Shown piece by piece: positions 35,348 to 46,412 of a stretch of 64,000 bases of DNA. The notes beneath the pieces are model-generated. The model saw only the letters and a program-made list of their open reading frames with translations, made no database searches and was not told the DNA's origin. This DNA is from Nitrosospira sp. NpAV (GTDB taxonomy: Bacteria > Pseudomonadota > Gammaproteobacteria > Burkholderiales > Nitrosomonadaceae): positions 62,001-126,000 of the forward strand of contig NZ_JXQM01000007.1 in the NCBI RefSeq assembly GCF_000832065.1. Direction: 5' to 3'. Position numbers and translations under genes: made by a program. How positions within the stretch are numbered: the stretch's first letter is position 1; every line of letters begins with the position of its first letter.

Positions 35348-38300
35348 TTACTGTCGTTCATAGGCCAGCGTTGGCGCCAGCCATCTCTCCGCTTCTTCCA
35401 TTGTCCAGCCTTTGCGCCTTGCGTAATCCTCCACCTGATCCTTGTTTATTTTTCCCACGGCGAAATAATCCGCTTCGGGGTGAGAAAAATAGAAACCCGA
35501 TACCGCCGCCGTAGGGACCATGGCGTAGGATTCGGTCACAATGATGCCAGCGTTTTCCGGCGCTTTCAGCAGTTCAAACAATGGCCCCTTCTCGGTATGG
35601 TCGGGACAGGCGGGGTAACCCGGCGCGGGACGGATGCCACGATATTCCTCATTGACAAGTTGCTCATTACTCAGCTTTTCATCTTTGACAAAACCCCAGA
35701 ATTCGCGCCGCACCCGCCAGTGCATATGTTCGGCAAAAGCTTCCGCCAGGCGGTCGGCCAATGCTTTCAATATAATTGCATTGTAATCGTCATGCGCTTC
35801 CTCAAAAGCCTTGACCCGTGCGTCTATGCCGAGTCCGGCAGTCACCGCGAATACGCCGATCGTGTCCCGAATCCCGGTTTCCTTGGGGGCTATAAAGTCA
35901 GCCAGGCATAGATTCGGGCGCCCGTCCGGTTTCGTGGTCTGCTGTCGCAGATTGTGGTACGTCATTGCCACCTTGGTACGGGCTTTGTCAGCATAGATCT
36001 CGATATCATCGCCATTCACGGTATTTGCGGGAAACAGGCCGACCACGGCATTGGCGCCGAGCCATTTCTGTTCGACAATTTTCTTCAGCATGGCCTGGGC
36101 GTCGCGGAATAGCGTGGTGGCAGCCTCCCCCACTATCTCGTCTTGAAGGATCGCCGGATAGCGGCCGGATAATTCCCATGCCTGAAAGAACGGCGTCCAA
36201 TCGATGTAGGGCACTATTTTTTCCAGCGGGTAATTTCTCAATGACCGCACGCCGATAAAATCCGGTTCGGGCGGCGTGTAGGTTGCCCAGTCGGTTTTAA
36301 AAGCATTATTTCGGGCTTCCGCAATAGTCAGCATTGGCGACGGCCCTTTTTTGTTCTTATGCTGGGTACGAACCTTCTCATACTCCGCCTGCAAGCCTTG
36401 CACATAATCCGCCCGCAAATCCTGCGACAGCAAATTGCTGCATACACCCACGGCGCGGCTTGCATCCGGCACCCAAACGGTAACCCCTTTGTAATGCGGC
36501 GCAACTTTCACGGCGGTGTGGACCCGCGAAGTGGTTGCCCCGCCAATCAGCAGCGGAATGGTAAATCCTTCACGCTGCATTTCCTTCGCCACATGTGCCA
36601 TTTCTTCCAACGAAGGTGTGATCAGTCCCGACAGACCGATCATGTCGGCATTCTCACGCCGCGCCATCTCCAGAATCTGCGCGCAAGGCACCATGACACC
36701 CATGTTCACGACTTCATAGTTATTGCACTGGAGCACAACCGTGACAATGTTTTTGCCGATATCATGGACGTCACCCTTGACGGTGGCGATGACGATCTTT
36801 CCCTTGGGTTTGGAATCGCCCGACAATTTTTTCTCAGCCTCGATGAATGGCAGCAAGTGCGCCACCGCCTGTTTCATGACGCGCGCCGACTTGACGACTT
36901 GCGGTAAAAACATCTTGCCAGAGCCGAACAGGTCGCCCACCACGTTCATGCCATTCATGAGCGGGCCCTCGATGACCTGGATCGGGCGCCCACCCTGGTT
37001 GCTGATTTCGAGCCGCGCCGCCTCGGTATCCTCTACGATATAAGTGGTGATGCCCCTGACCAGCGCGTGAGTCAGACGTTCCTGGATCGGCTGATTGCGC
37101 CAGGAAAGATCTTCGACGGTTTCCTTGCTTTTTCCCTTGAAGCTCTCCGCGAATTCCACCAGCCGCTCGGTGGGCGTGACATCCCCTTGGACTGGGCGGT
37201 TGAGCAGCACATCCTCGACCCGCTCCAGCAGGTCCTTGGGAATATCGGAATAAACGCCCAACTGCCCGGCGTTGACGATGCCCATGGTCATGCCGGCGTG
37301 AACCGCGTGATAAAGGAACGCGGTATGGATCGCCTCGCGAACCGGCTCGTTGCCACGGAAAGAGAATGATACATTCGACACGCCGCCGCTTACCTTGGCA
37401 TAGGGCAGGGTTTGCTTGATGATGCGCGTGGCTTCGATGAAATCGACGCCGTAATTGTTGTGCTCCTCGATGCCGGTCGCGACCGCAAAAATGTTGGGAT
37501 CAAAAATAATGTCTTCAGGCGGAAAACCTATCTGATCAACAAGAATGCGATAGCAACGCTTGCAAATCTCCACCTTGCGTTCCTTCGTATCGGCCTGCCC
37601 CGATTCATCGAATGCCATCACGATGACCGCCGCACCATAGCGGCGCGCAAGTTTCGCATGTTCGATGAACTCCGCTTCACCTTCCTTCAAGCTGATGGAG
37701 TTGATGATGGCCTTGCCTTGCACGCATTTGAGTCCCGCTTCAATCACGGACCATTTGCTCGAATCTATCATGACCGGTACACGGCTGATATCCGGTTCGG
37801 CGGCAATAAGGTTCAGGAACGTCACCATCGCCTTCTGCGAATCGAGCATCGCCTCATCCATGTTGATGTCGATGATCTGCGCGCCATTTTCCACCTGGTT
37901 GCGGGCAACGCTCAGCGCCTCCGCATAATTATTACCCAGTATCAGGCGGGCGAAGGCCTTCGAGCCGGTGACATTGGTTCGCTCGCCCACATTCACGAAG
38001 AGTGAGTCATCACCGATGCTAAGTGGTTCAAGGCCTGATAGCCGCAGTTTTTTGGGAACGTCGGGAACGGCTCGCGGCGCGATGTCGCTTACCGCATCGG
38101 CAATGGCTTTAATGTGTGCGGGGGTGGTACCGCAGCAGCCGCCGACGATATTGACAAAACCTGATTGCGCAAACCCCTTGATCAGGCTCGCGGTATATTC
38201 CGGCGATTCGTCATAGCCGGTCTCCGCCAGCGGATTAGGCAGGCCCGCATTGGGATGCGCACTGACATATACACCGGCCACCCGCGATAGCTCTTCGATA

Positions 38301-39076
38301 TAGGGGCGCATCAGCTCCGCTCCTAAAGCGCAGTTAAGTCCCACTGATAGTGGACGCGCGTTACTCACGGAATTCCAGAAGGCTTCAGGCGTCTGTCCGG
38401 AGAGTGTGCGGCCGGAAGCATCCGTAATGGTCGCCGAGATCATGACGGGGACGCGCATGCCGTGAATGTCGAAATATTGATCAACGGCAAACAGGGCGGC
38501 CTTGGCATTCAGGGTATCGAAAATGGTTTCCACCAGGATGATGTCGGCACCGCCATCAATCAATCCGCTAATGGAAACCGAGTAATCCGCCACCAGTTGA
38601 TCGAAGGTGATACCGCGAAACCCCGGGTCGTTCACATCCGGCGAGATCGACGCCGTTTTGGTGGTCGGCCCAAGAACCCCCGCGACGAAGCGTGGCTTAT
38701 CAGGGGTTTTCGCTTCCATTGCCTGCGCCGCTTCGCGCGCCAGTTTGGCTCCCGCAAAATTAAGTTCGTATACCAGATCTTCCATATGGTAATCCGACAT
38801 CGAGGCCGCAGTGGAATTGAAAGTATTGGTCTCGATGATGTCGGCACCCGCTTCCAGATAGCCGGTGTGGATGGAATGGATAATCTGCGGCTGGGTGAGC
38901 GTCAGCAGATCGTTATTGCCTTTGAGATCATGCGGAAAATCGGCAAAACGCGACCCGCGATAATCCGCCTCGTCAAGTTTGTGGCTCTGGATCATCGTGC
39001 CCATGGCGCCATCCAGCATCAGGATGCGGCGGGATAGGAGGTCTTGCAGTAATGCGGTACGGGGATGTTCGTTCAT
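35348..39076 (-). CDS. metH: cobalamin-dependent methionine synthase
   Basis: Transfers the methyl group of 5-methyl-tetrahydrofolate to homocysteine through methylcobalamin. The 1242-residue protein carries all four modules: homocysteine domain with zinc cysteines in [11 protein letters not shown], the pterin domain ([13 protein letters not shown] then PVMIDSSKW), the B12 domain with the lower-ligand histidine in GDVHDIGKN, and the C-terminal SAM-dependent reactivation domain ([12 protein letters not shown]). Length matches Escherichia coli MetH (1227). It stands alone. No cobalamin riboswitch is recognisable in the short upstream gap. Confidence 0.98.
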   Translation of the reverse strand: MNEHPRTALLQDLLSRRILMLDGAMGTMIQSHKLDEADYRGSRFADFPHDLKGNNDLLTLTQPQIIHSIHTGYLEAGADIIETNTFNSTAASMSDYHMEDLVYELNFAGAKLAREAAQAMEAKTPDKPRFVAGVLGPTTKTASISPDVNDPGFRGITFDQLVADYSVSISGLIDGGADIILVETIFDTLNAKAALFAVDQYFDIHGMRVPVMISATITDASGRTLSGQTPEAFWNSVSNARPLSVGLNCALGAELMRPYIEELSRVAGVYVSAHPNAGLPNPLAETGYDESPEYTASLIKGFAQSGFVNIVGGCCGTTPAHIKAIADAVSDIAPRAVPDVPKKLRLSGLEPLSIGDDSLFVNVGERTNVTGSKAFARLILGNNYAEALSVARNQVENGAQIIDINMDEAMLDSQKAMVTFLNLIAAEPDISRVPVMIDSSKWSVIEAGLKCVQGKAIINSISLKEGEAEFIEHAKLARRYGAAVIVMAFDESGQADTKERKVEICKRCYRILVDQIGFPPEDIIFDPNIFAVATGIEEHNNYGVDFIEATRIIKQTLPYAKVSGGVSNVSFSFRGNEPVREAIHTAFLYHAVHAGMTMGIVNAGQLGVYSDIPKDLLERVEDVLLNRPVQGDVTPTERLVEFAESFKGKSKETVEDLSWRNQPIQERLTHALVRGITTYIVEDTEAARLEISNQGGRPIQVIEGPLMNGMNVVGDLFGSGKMFLPQVVKSARVMKQAVAHLLPFIEAEKKLSGDSKPKGKIVIATVKGDVHDIGKNIVTVVLQCNNYEVVNMGVMVPCAQILEMARRENADMIGLSGLITPSLEEMAHVAKEMQREGFTIPLLIGGATTSRVHTAVKVAPHYKGVTVWVPDASRAVGVCSNLLSQDLRADYVQGLQAEYEKVRTQHKNKKGPSPMLTIAEARNNAFKTDWATYTPPEPDFIGVRSLRNYPLEKIVPYIDWTPFFQAWELSGRYPAILQDEIVGEAATTLFRDAQAMLKKIVEQKWLGANAVVGLFPANTVNGDDIEIYADKARTKVAMTYHNLRQQTTKPDGRPNLCLADFIAPKETGIRDTIGVFAVTAGLGIDARVKAFEEAHDDYNAIILKALADRLAEAFAEHMHWRVRREFWGFVKDEKLSNEQLVNEEYRGIRPAPGYPACPDHTEKGPLFELLKAPENAGIIVTESYAMVPTAAVSGFYFSHPEADYFAVGKINKDQVEDYARRKGWTMEEAERWLAPTLAYERQ

Positions 39077-39165
39077 GACTCGGCGGATTCCGGTGGAGGC
39101 TGAATTCTATCATGCCCCCGCCGCTATTTTGCCCGAGCTAACCGGGAATGGCGTGAACTGCTGCT

Positions 39166-41136
39166 TCAGCGGGCGGAGTTTGCCTGCTTTTCAATGCTGC
39201 GTAGAGCCCGCCTTGCGGATCGGAGCGAACCTTCGATGAACCCCTGGTAGTCAGAAAACGCTTCCCCGCAAACATGGATATTCTTTTGTTCCGGCGAATC
39301 CGGATTCAAGGAGAATGCCTCAAGGAAATCAATATGTCTCCAGGACATCACGCCTGGCAGCCATCCATGCGCCGCGGCGCCAAAGGGTTTCTTGCCCCAG
39401 TCGCGCATCCCGCAGGCGAGGAGGCGGTCCTGGGTAAAATCATGGTGCTCATAGTCCCTCGCAAACTGCACAAAACGCTGCCACAATCGGGGGTAATCCG
39501 GTTCCTTCACAACAGCCGGATTTTCGTCACCAAAGTATAGCGCTTGAGACGGATCTCGAGCATCTTGATGAAGAGGTTCTTTTTTCAACTTCAAGAACCA
39601 GGTTTTGGCTATTTCCTGGCTCTCAAGCTGAGGATCTTCCGATGGCGTTTGATTGGGTTCATTGTGATCGCTCTCTAAGGTTCTCAGGTAATCAGACCAG
39701 AATGTAATCGCCGGACGGTCTGTGTAGACCATGATCAGTCCCTTTGTTCCATCGCTGCTTTTTACATAGAGCAACTCGCGCGTAGGGATATCCGCGGCAT
39801 AGCGGTTAAGAGGCCTGTTGTCTTCCCACCAGGGCCTTTCGATTACGAAGAAGCACTTTAACAGTGGAAGGCAGGCAACGGCATTCAGAGCTTCTTCGAG
39901 TCTTTTTTGCGGTGGTTTTCCATTCCAGGACATCTTTTCGAGTGGCTGCTTGGGCAAAGCAAGAATCACTCTTCGCGCCTTGATGACTTCCTTCTCGTTT
40001 TCCATGATGACATTCACCTCATCACCATCGGATTGAAGGCCCAATACTTTTCTGCCTCTCTGAACGCATAATGAAGGATTATTTTTTCCTTCCTCATAAA
40101 GTTTTTCGAGGAGCTTCCAGATAATCCGGCTCATTCCTCCGCGAATACCGCGAAGCGATCCAGTGCTGCGAATCGCTCTAAGCCAGAAAATGATCCATTC
40201 CGCGGCATTCAAGTTTTCATGCACAAAGTGGTAGTAACTTCCCCAGTCTCTTATCTTGACCACAGCGTAGTGGCTTAGCACATCGCTGAGAACATTCCAG
40301 AAACCGAGGTTCCACAGCGGTTGATCTCTGAAACGGGCAGTTTTTCTAAACGCTTCCAGGTCTTCGTCAGTAATATTCTGGATCCATTCGAGCAATTCTC
40401 CTTTCCAGTAGTGGCGATAAAAGAATGCTTCTTCCGTTAAATTTCTCCACTGTTCATTGGCTGCGCTCTTCTTCCATGGCGCTTCTGCGTTATCGAGATG
40501 GACGAGCTCGAAGATGCGCTTGAGGGCCAGTATCATCAAGTCAAAGGGCGTTTTTTGCTTGGCTTCCTCTTCCTGGAGCGTAAACCGAGGCTCCATGGGA
40601 TCTTCCGACGCATAGGAAGAGAACGGTACCAGATCGTCCAGACTCTCTTCATCACCGGGCACCTGTTCTTTGATTCCCAGTTCGTCCAGCAATGCGTGCA
40701 ATAACGGCTGGTCACGCGGCTCTATTCTCATGGGCCCGAATTCTGCACGAAAATATTCAATCCTGGATCGCTTTTCAGCATCTTTGCCATCTTTTTCCAT
40801 GGCCTGTCTTTCGGTGGGGCCTCTATAGGGAGATTGCTTGTCGCCTTGTGGCTCAAGAGGATCAGGCTTGCCGCTGGTAAAATCCCAGTTACAGGGGTCC
40901 CAGGTATCGTCGAATCCGATGGCTTCCCCATTTTTCTCATCAGTTCTCAGCAACGACCAGGTTTCTATGCGGCCCCCAAACCGGTTCGAAGCTTCGAGAA
41001 GGAGAATACTATTGATGCTGAGCGATTCACGCTGCTTAATCAGCTCGTGGCAACAATACAAACCCGCAATCCCGCCGCCAACGATCACGACGTCATAGGG
41101 TGCGGCGGCTCGCTTACCGGTTTTATTGTTTGGCAT
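39166..41136 (-). CDS. flavin-containing amine oxidase family protein
   Basis: 656 residues. The N-terminal dinucleotide-binding fold DVVIVGGGIAGLYCCHEL (15-32), the ILLLEASNRFGGRIETW segment and the C-terminal GVMSWRHIDFLEAF and HVCGEAFSDYQGFIEGSL are those of the monoamine/L-amino-acid oxidase family, which oxidises amines with FAD. It is larger than typical (about 450-500), mainly because of a charged middle region (about 60-260) that I cannot match. No signal peptide is seen. Located between metH and an amidohydrolase gene, with a gap of about 90 bases to the latter. Substrate unknown. Confidence 0.8.
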   Translation of the reverse strand: MPNNKTGKRAAAPYDVVIVGGGIAGLYCCHELIKQRESLSINSILLLEASNRFGGRIETWSLLRTDEKNGEAIGFDDTWDPCNWDFTSGKPDPLEPQGDKQSPYRGPTERQAMEKDGKDAEKRSRIEYFRAEFGPMRIEPRDQPLLHALLDELGIKEQVPGDEESLDDLVPFSSYASEDPMEPRFTLQEEEAKQKTPFDLMILALKRIFELVHLDNAEAPWKKSAANEQWRNLTEEAFFYRHYWKGELLEWIQNITDEDLEAFRKTARFRDQPLWNLGFWNVLSDVLSHYAVVKIRDWGSYYHFVHENLNAAEWIIFWLRAIRSTGSLRGIRGGMSRIIWKLLEKLYEEGKNNPSLCVQRGRKVLGLQSDGDEVNVIMENEKEVIKARRVILALPKQPLEKMSWNGKPPQKRLEEALNAVACLPLLKCFFVIERPWWEDNRPLNRYAADIPTRELLYVKSSDGTKGLIMVYTDRPAITFWSDYLRTLESDHNEPNQTPSEDPQLESQEIAKTWFLKLKKEPLHQDARDPSQALYFGDENPAVVKEPDYPRLWQRFVQFARDYEHHDFTQDRLLACGMRDWGKKPFGAAAHGWLPGVMSWRHIDFLEAFSLNPDSPEQKNIHVCGEAFSDYQGFIEGSLRSARRALRSIEKQANSAR

Positions 41137-41229
41137 GTAGTTCTCTCAAAAGATTTGGTTCTGAATATTGGAAAAAAACGCGTCAGCTAATCCGATCCCC
41201 TGTACTGCCTGATTTTGTTTTGATCTATT

Positions 41230-42435
41230 TTACTTTCTAACCAGCACACCGTCCCTGACAACACATTTACCCGCTTTATATACCGAGCGATGCTTCGGCA
41301 CTGACACGACGGCCTCAGGGATATGTTCCGCGTTGAGCGTCACGAAGTCGGCATTTGCGTTCTTGCGCAATCCATAATCGGTGAATCCGAGCGCTTTTGC
41401 GCCTGCTTCGGTCACGACATCGAAGGCGACGCGGAGATCGTTGTCCGTATAGAAGCCTGAACGATAGCCAATCATCATGGCCCGACCCAGCATATCGCCA
41501 TCCCCATAGGGCCACCAGGAATCGCGGATATTATCGCTGCCGCTGAAAACGGTAACGCCCGCCCTGCGCAATTCCAGGATGGGTGGAAAGGAGCGGTCCC
41601 CCGGCGCATTGGTCATGATCGCAATGCCCGCCTCGGCAAGGATCTGCGCGGTGCGACTGACAACATCGGGCGAAACCTCGCCGAGCGCATAGGCGTGGCT
41701 GACGGCAACATGGCCTTGCATGCCCAGTGCGCGGGTACGGGCGGCAATTTCTTCCAGTTCGAAGATGCCAAGCCTATTGGGATCGTGAAGGTGAATATCG
41801 ATATCGACGTCGCGCTTCTCGGCAATACCGAAAACCACATCGAGATGTGCCTTGGCCTCTCTATCGAACGAAGCAGGGTCGAGTCCGCCGATCACGTTAC
41901 AGCCCATATCGAAGGCGGCATCCAGCAGTTCTGCCGTACCCGGGCAGGTGATGATGCCATTCTGCGGAAAGGCGGCAAGTTGGATATCAATAATATCCCG
42001 ATATTCTTCACGGACAGCGAGTAGGGTTTCAAGGGATTTGAGACCGGTGACTGCATCCACCATGACGTGGCTGCGCATATGTGTCGATCCATTGGCAATA
42101 CAGAGCTCAAGCTGGCTGCGGGCGCGCTCGGCCATTGGCGCCGCCTCAGCGAGGTTCCGGCGCTGGAATTCGACACGTTCGCGCACGTCAAACCCGGCGG
42201 TGCATGCTTTGTGGGGCTTCCAGGCATCTCCATAAAAGCTGGTGTCAAGATGGATATGGCCTTCGACGAAACCCGGGACAACCAGCGCCCCGCCGAGATC
42301 GACGACATGGTTCGCCGGGATGTTTATGCCGCTACCGGATTCGATAGAAATAATCTTGCCATCCTTGACGGCGATGGATGAAAGCGTGCCATCAAAGAGC
42401 TTTGCACCCCGAAACAGCGTATCGGCGTTTTGCAT
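41230..42435 (-). CDS. cytosine-deaminase-like amidohydrolase
   Basis: About 401 residues, amidohydrolase superfamily. The metal-binding HxH occurs in FVEGHIHLDTSFYG, a second histidine in DIHLHDPN, a third in VAVSHAYALG and the catalytic aspartate in FSGSDNIRDSWWP; these are the CodA-type (cytosine/isoguanine/N-methylhydantoin) signatures. The strongest call is metal-dependent deaminase; whether cytosine is the substrate cannot be decided. ATG 42435 is chosen because GGAG lies about seven bases upstream; the preceding in-frame TTG is less likely. It is followed on the same strand by the amine oxidase, so nitrogen-compound breakdown is a possible common theme. Confidence 0.85.
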   Translation of the reverse strand: MQNADTLFRGAKLFDGTLSSIAVKDGKIISIESGSGINIPANHVVDLGGALVVPGFVEGHIHLDTSFYGDAWKPHKACTAGFDVRERVEFQRRNLAEAAPMAERARSQLELCIANGSTHMRSHVMVDAVTGLKSLETLLAVREEYRDIIDIQLAAFPQNGIITCPGTAELLDAAFDMGCNVIGGLDPASFDREAKAHLDVVFGIAEKRDVDIDIHLHDPNRLGIFELEEIAARTRALGMQGHVAVSHAYALGEVSPDVVSRTAQILAEAGIAIMTNAPGDRSFPPILELRRAGVTVFSGSDNIRDSWWPYGDGDMLGRAMMIGYRSGFYTDNDLRVAFDVVTEAGAKALGFTDYGLRKNANADFVTLNAEHIPEAVVSVPKHRSVYKAGKCVVRDGVLVRK

Positions 42436-42572
42436 CAAAAAACTCCATAAAACCTAAATCCGGTAGTAGCGGTCCCCCCTAGAAAGTGAGAGACGAACAA
42501 TATGAAATATTTGTTATTGCCGGATCGTATTCAATTTCAAATGACTGCTAGCGCATTTGCATAGTTTCACAT

Positions 42573-44078
42573 CTAATTTCTGTCCAGTCTCCGGTACTGC
42601 ACCGCTTCCGCGATATGTGTACTGGCTATACCGTCGCTTGCCGCCAGATCGGCGATGGTGCGGGCCACTTTCAGTACGCGATGATAAGCCCGTGCGGAAA
42701 AATTCAGGCGGCTGATGGCCTGTTTGAGTAAATTCTCGCCCAACGTATCCGGTACGCAGTATTTGTCGATTTCCTTTACCGTCAGCCGCGCATTGGCCTT
42801 GTCCTGACGTGTCAATTGCCGCTGATGCGCGGATTCAACCCGCTGCCTGACCATATCGCTTGATTCGCTCTGGGTCTGGCGCATCAAATCTTCCTGCGGT
42901 ACGGCGGTTACCTCGATCTGTATGTCGATGCGGTCGAGCAGGGGACCGGAAATTTTGCCGCGATAGCGTGCCACCTGGTCGGGAGTGCAGCGGCATTTTC
43001 CACTGTAATGCCCGAGGTAACCGCAAGGACAGGGATTCATCGCCGCGATCAATTGGAACCGGGCGGGGAAGTCGGCCTGGCGTGCCGCGCGTGATATGGT
43101 GATGCGTCCCGATTCCAGCGGCTCGCGCAGGACTTCGAGCACTTTGCGGTCAAATTCCGGCAACTCATCTAGAAATAATACGCCATTCATTGCCAGCGAA
43201 ATCTCACCGGGGCGGGGATTGCTGCCGCCACCCACCAGGGCCACGCCCGAGGCGGTATGGTGTGGTGAACGGTATGGGCGGCGTTTCCAGCGTGCAATGT
43301 TGAAGCCGCCACTGCTCAGGGATTGCATCGCGGCGGATTCAAGGGCCTCATCGTCAGTCATGGATGGCAGAATGCCGGGGAAGCGCGCCGCCAGCATGGA
43401 TTTACCCGTGCCGGGCGGACCCACCATCAACACACTATGGTTCCCGGCTGCTGCAATTTCCAGCGCGCGCTTGGCATGCGCCTGGCCTTTGACTTCTTCC
43501 ATGCCGGGATATCGAGGCACGTCAGCTGCGTTTGCCCTGTCATCCGCGGTATAACGCTGCAATGGCTCGCGCCCGGCAAGGTGGGCGCAAATCTGCAATA
43601 ACGATGTCGCGGGATAGACCACCGACTCCTTGACCAAGGCCGCCTCGGCGGCATTCTGCTGTGGCAGCACGAAACTGCGGCCCGAAAGCGATGCCCCGTA
43701 AGTCATCGCCAATGCGCCGCGTATTGCACGTAATTCTCCGGTCAGCGCAAGTTCCCCCGCCCATTCATACTGATCAAGTTTATTCGAGGGAATTTGACCC
43801 GTTGCCGCGAGGATGCCCAATGCAATGGGGAGATCAAAACGTCCGCTTTCCTTGGGCAGATCGGCGGGGGCGAGATTGACGGTAATGCGTCGGGCGGGAA
43901 ATTCAAATTGAGCATTTTGCAATGCCGCCCGCACCCTGTCTTTGCTTTCCTTTACTTCCGCTTCCGGTAGTCCGACGATGGTGAAACTGGGTAGACCATT
44001 GGCGATATGAGCTTCCACCGTAACCAGCGGAGACTCCATGCCCGAGATAGCGCGGCTATAAAGAATAGCGAGCGGCAT
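42573..44078 (-). CDS. comM: ComM/YifB family Mg-chelatase-like AAA+ ATPase
   Basis: Hexameric helicase that promotes branch migration and integration of DNA during natural transformation in naturally competent species. 501 residues with an N-terminal Lon-protease-like domain (start MPLAILYSRAISGMESPLV), Walker A in MVGPPGTGKSMLA, FLDELPEFDRKVLEVLREPLE with the Walker B, and the zinc cysteines in CPCGYLGHYSGKCRC. Complete and in family length. It is often next to ubiK, as here. Presence suggests but does not prove competence. Confidence 0.95.
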   Translation of the reverse strand: MPLAILYSRAISGMESPLVTVEAHIANGLPSFTIVGLPEAEVKESKDRVRAALQNAQFEFPARRITVNLAPADLPKESGRFDLPIALGILAATGQIPSNKLDQYEWAGELALTGELRAIRGALAMTYGASLSGRSFVLPQQNAAEAALVKESVVYPATSLLQICAHLAGREPLQRYTADDRANAADVPRYPGMEEVKGQAHAKRALEIAAAGNHSVLMVGPPGTGKSMLAARFPGILPSMTDDEALESAAMQSLSSGGFNIARWKRRPYRSPHHTASGVALVGGGSNPRPGEISLAMNGVLFLDELPEFDRKVLEVLREPLESGRITISRAARQADFPARFQLIAAMNPCPCGYLGHYSGKCRCTPDQVARYRGKISGPLLDRIDIQIEVTAVPQEDLMRQTQSESSDMVRQRVESAHQRQLTRQDKANARLTVKEIDKYCVPDTLGENLLKQAISRLNFSARAYHRVLKVARTIADLAASDGIASTHIAEAVQYRRLDRN

Positions 44079-44220
44079 GCAAACAAATTCTCAATCAGGG
44101 ATCAATAGGATCAACATGAGTCATTGCGGATTGCGGTTGACCGAGCGGTATTTTCACATTGGCAAACTCGTTGCAATTTTTATTGCATGCATGAATTCTC
44201 CTCGGTTTGAGGCTTGCGTG

Positions 44221-44511
44221 TTATTCCGTTTCCGTGAGGTCATCCAGTGTCTCCACTGGAGTGTCCAGGCTGTCTGATTTCGTGGGATTCTCCAGCCCGG
44301 CGATCCTTGCTTCCAGCATGGTCAATTTCTCGCGCGTGCGTTTCAAGACTTCCTGTTGCACCTCGAATTCGTCCCGCGTCACCAGATCTAGCCGGGTGAA
44401 CATTCCCGACAGCATAACTCTCAGATTCTTCTCTACATCCTTCACGGGGCTCTGCGCGAGCAGTTCGTTAACCTTGGTTACGATTTCGTCCAATACTTTT
44501 TGGTTGAGCAT
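44221..44511 (-). CDS. ubiK: ubiquinone biosynthesis accessory factor UbiK
   Basis: Small membrane-fusogenic coiled-coil protein that assists the aerobic ubiquinone biosynthesis complex. About 96 residues starting MLNQKVLDEIVTKVNELL, with KDVEKNLRVMLSGMFTRLDLVTRDEFEVQ and a long heptad-like C-terminal helix (LKRTREKLTMLEARIAGLE), as in YqiC/BMFP proteins, plus an acidic threonine-rich tail. ATG 44511 has GGAG six bases upstream and is preferred over an upstream ATG at 44523. It lies upstream of comM on the same strand. Confidence 0.92.
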   Translation of the reverse strand: MLNQKVLDEIVTKVNELLAQSPVKDVEKNLRVMLSGMFTRLDLVTRDEFEVQQEVLKRTREKLTMLEARIAGLENPTKSDSLDTPVETLDDLTETE

Positions 44512-44611
44512 GATTTTCTCCATGATTGCCGCTCGTCATCCGACCGATGAGGAGTGTTGCATGATGCTAAAATCTCATACTTCTGGCATTTAGGCAAATC
44601 AGTGGATTACC

Positions 44612-45616
44612 ATGGAGCGCTTGCAACTTCTGGAAAACTGGATCAGGACACAGTTTCCCGATAAAAGCTACACATTGTCGCCGGCTTCCGCCGATGCGAG
44701 TTTCCGGCGTTATTTTCGCGCAACTTTCAGCGACGGAACATTGATCGCGATGGATGCGCCGCCGCAGCAGGAAGATTGCGCGCCTTTTGTGCATGTGGCG
44801 GAACTATTCGCTGCCGCCGGCGCGCATGTGCCCGCCGTATTGGCGCGGGATCTGGCGCAGGGTTTCCTGCTGCTTTCGGATCTCGGAAGCACCACTTACC
44901 TTCAGGCGCTGAGCAGTGATCCCGATAGCGCCGACCGCCTGTATCGCGATGCGGTGGCGGCGCTCCTTAAAATCCAGTTGGCAAGCCGTCCGGATATGCT
45001 GCCGGAGTATGATGAAGCGTTATTGCGGAGGGAGCTCGATCTCTTCCCGGACTGGTATGTGGCGAAGCATTTGCAGATAGCACTTGGAGCAAGCCAGAAA
45101 GCGTTGCTTGATACGATTTTCCAGCAAATTATGCGGAATAACTTGGCTCAAGCCAGAGTATTCGTGCATCGTGACTACCATTCGCGCAATCTGATGGTTA
45201 CGACTCCCAATCCCGGCATTCTCGATTTCCAGGACGCGGTTTATGGCCCCATTACCTACGACCTGGCATCGCTGTTCAAGGATGCTTATATCTTTTGGGA
45301 CGAGGAACGTATCCTGGACTGGATAATACGCTACTGGGAAGAGGCGCGGAAAGCGGGATTGCCGGTGGCTGCGGATTTTGCTGATTTTTACCGTGATTTT
45401 GAATGGATGGGCGTACAGCGCCATATCAAGGTACTGGGAATATTCGCGCGCCTGTATCACCGCGACGGCAAAGCGGGCTATCTCAGGGACATGCCGCTGG
45501 TAATGGCATACTTGCGCAAGGCCTGCGAGCGTTACCGCGAACTTAATCCTCTGCTGACACTGCTGGATGGGCTGGAAAACAAGCCGCCGGAAGCAAAAGT
45601 TGGCTACACATTCTGA
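44612..45616 (+). CDS. amgK: N-acetylmuramate/N-acetylglucosamine kinase
   Basis: Anomeric sugar kinase that phosphorylates MurNAc and GlcNAc at C1 in the recycling pathway that by-passes de novo UDP-MurNAc synthesis. The 334-residue aminoglycoside-phosphotransferase-like protein starts with SADASFRRYFR (nucleotide loop region), and has the catalytic VFVHRDYHSRNLM and the metal-binding GILDFQDAVYGPITYDLASLFKDAY. It overlaps murU reading space and is followed at 34 bases by murU, the next enzyme of the pathway, which supports the function strongly. Confidence 0.94.
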   Translation: MERLQLLENWIRTQFPDKSYTLSPASADASFRRYFRATFSDGTLIAMDAPPQQEDCAPFVHVAELFAAAGAHVPAVLARDLAQGFLLLSDLGSTTYLQALSSDPDSADRLYRDAVAALLKIQLASRPDMLPEYDEALLRRELDLFPDWYVAKHLQIALGASQKALLDTIFQQIMRNNLAQARVFVHRDYHSRNLMVTTPNPGILDFQDAVYGPITYDLASLFKDAYIFWDEERILDWIIRYWEEARKAGLPVAADFADFYRDFEWMGVQRHIKVLGIFARLYHRDGKAGYLRDMPLVMAYLRKACERYRELNPLLTLLDGLENKPPEAKVGYTF

Positions 45617-45650
45617 ATTGGCGCCGTTCAATCTGAATAGGTTCAAGGCC

Positions 45651-46355
45651 ATGATTCTGGCCGCGGGACGCGGCGAGCGCATGCGCCCCCTGACCGATGC
45701 GTTGCCCAAACCGTTGCTGCGGGCAGGGGGCAAATCGCTGATTGAGTATCATCTTGAGAACCTCGCGCGCGCGGGTTTTGTTGAAGTGGTTATTAATCAT
45801 GCTCATCTGGGCCAGATGATCGAGGCTGCCCTGGGCGATGGAAAACATTACGGGATCGGCATCCGTTATTCGCGTGAGCCGGTTGCGCTGGAAACCGCCG
45901 GCGGCATCGCCCAGGCGCTGACTATTCTGCACAAGGGGTCAGCTGATGGAGAACAGCCGTTCGTGACGGTGAATGCCGACATCTATTGCGGAATCGATTT
46001 TTCGATACTATTGCCGGTCCTGCGGCATATGCAAACCCATCCTGATGCAGATCTGGCGCATTTGGTGCTGGTGGATAACCCGATCCATCATCCTGGTGGT
46101 GATTTTGCCTTCGATTCGGGTAGAGTGATGCTTTCAGAAAAAAATACGCTCACTTTTAGCGGAATCGGTGTGTATCAACCCAGACTGTTTAAGGATGTCG
46201 TACCTGGCACAGTGGCAAAACTTGCGCCACTGCTGCGCCAGGCAATTGCGGCAGGAAAAGTCGGCGGCCAACATTATCGAGGCGCATGGGTAGACGTGGG
46301 TACGCCGGAACGCCTGCACTCGCTCGATATCCGGTTAAGTAAGGGATCGGGATGA
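45651..46355 (+). CDS. murU: N-acetylmuramate alpha-1-phosphate uridylyltransferase
   Basis: Nucleotidyltransferase that makes UDP-MurNAc from MurNAc-1-phosphate and UTP in peptidoglycan recycling. 234 residues: MILAAGRGERMRPLTDALPKPLL with the signature GxGxRMxPxTxxxPKP, ETAGGIAQAL, VNADIYCGIDF and the C-terminal YRGAWVDVGTPERL. The frame could start earlier (45567) inside amgK, but homology and the nucleotide-binding motif begin at ATG 45651. The pair amgK-murU confers a fosfomycin-tolerant recycling route in Pseudomonas; whether so here is inference. Confidence 0.95.
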   Translation: MILAAGRGERMRPLTDALPKPLLRAGGKSLIEYHLENLARAGFVEVVINHAHLGQMIEAALGDGKHYGIGIRYSREPVALETAGGIAQALTILHKGSADGEQPFVTVNADIYCGIDFSILLPVLRHMQTHPDADLAHLVLVDNPIHHPGGDFAFDSGRVMLSEKNTLTFSGIGVYQPRLFKDVVPGTVAKLAPLLRQAIAAGKVGGQHYRGAWVDVGTPERLHSLDIRLSKGSG

Positions 46356-46412
46356 GAATTTCTGCCTCGACACTTGCTTTGCATTATCCGGCAAATACTG
46401 TAAAAATTAGTG

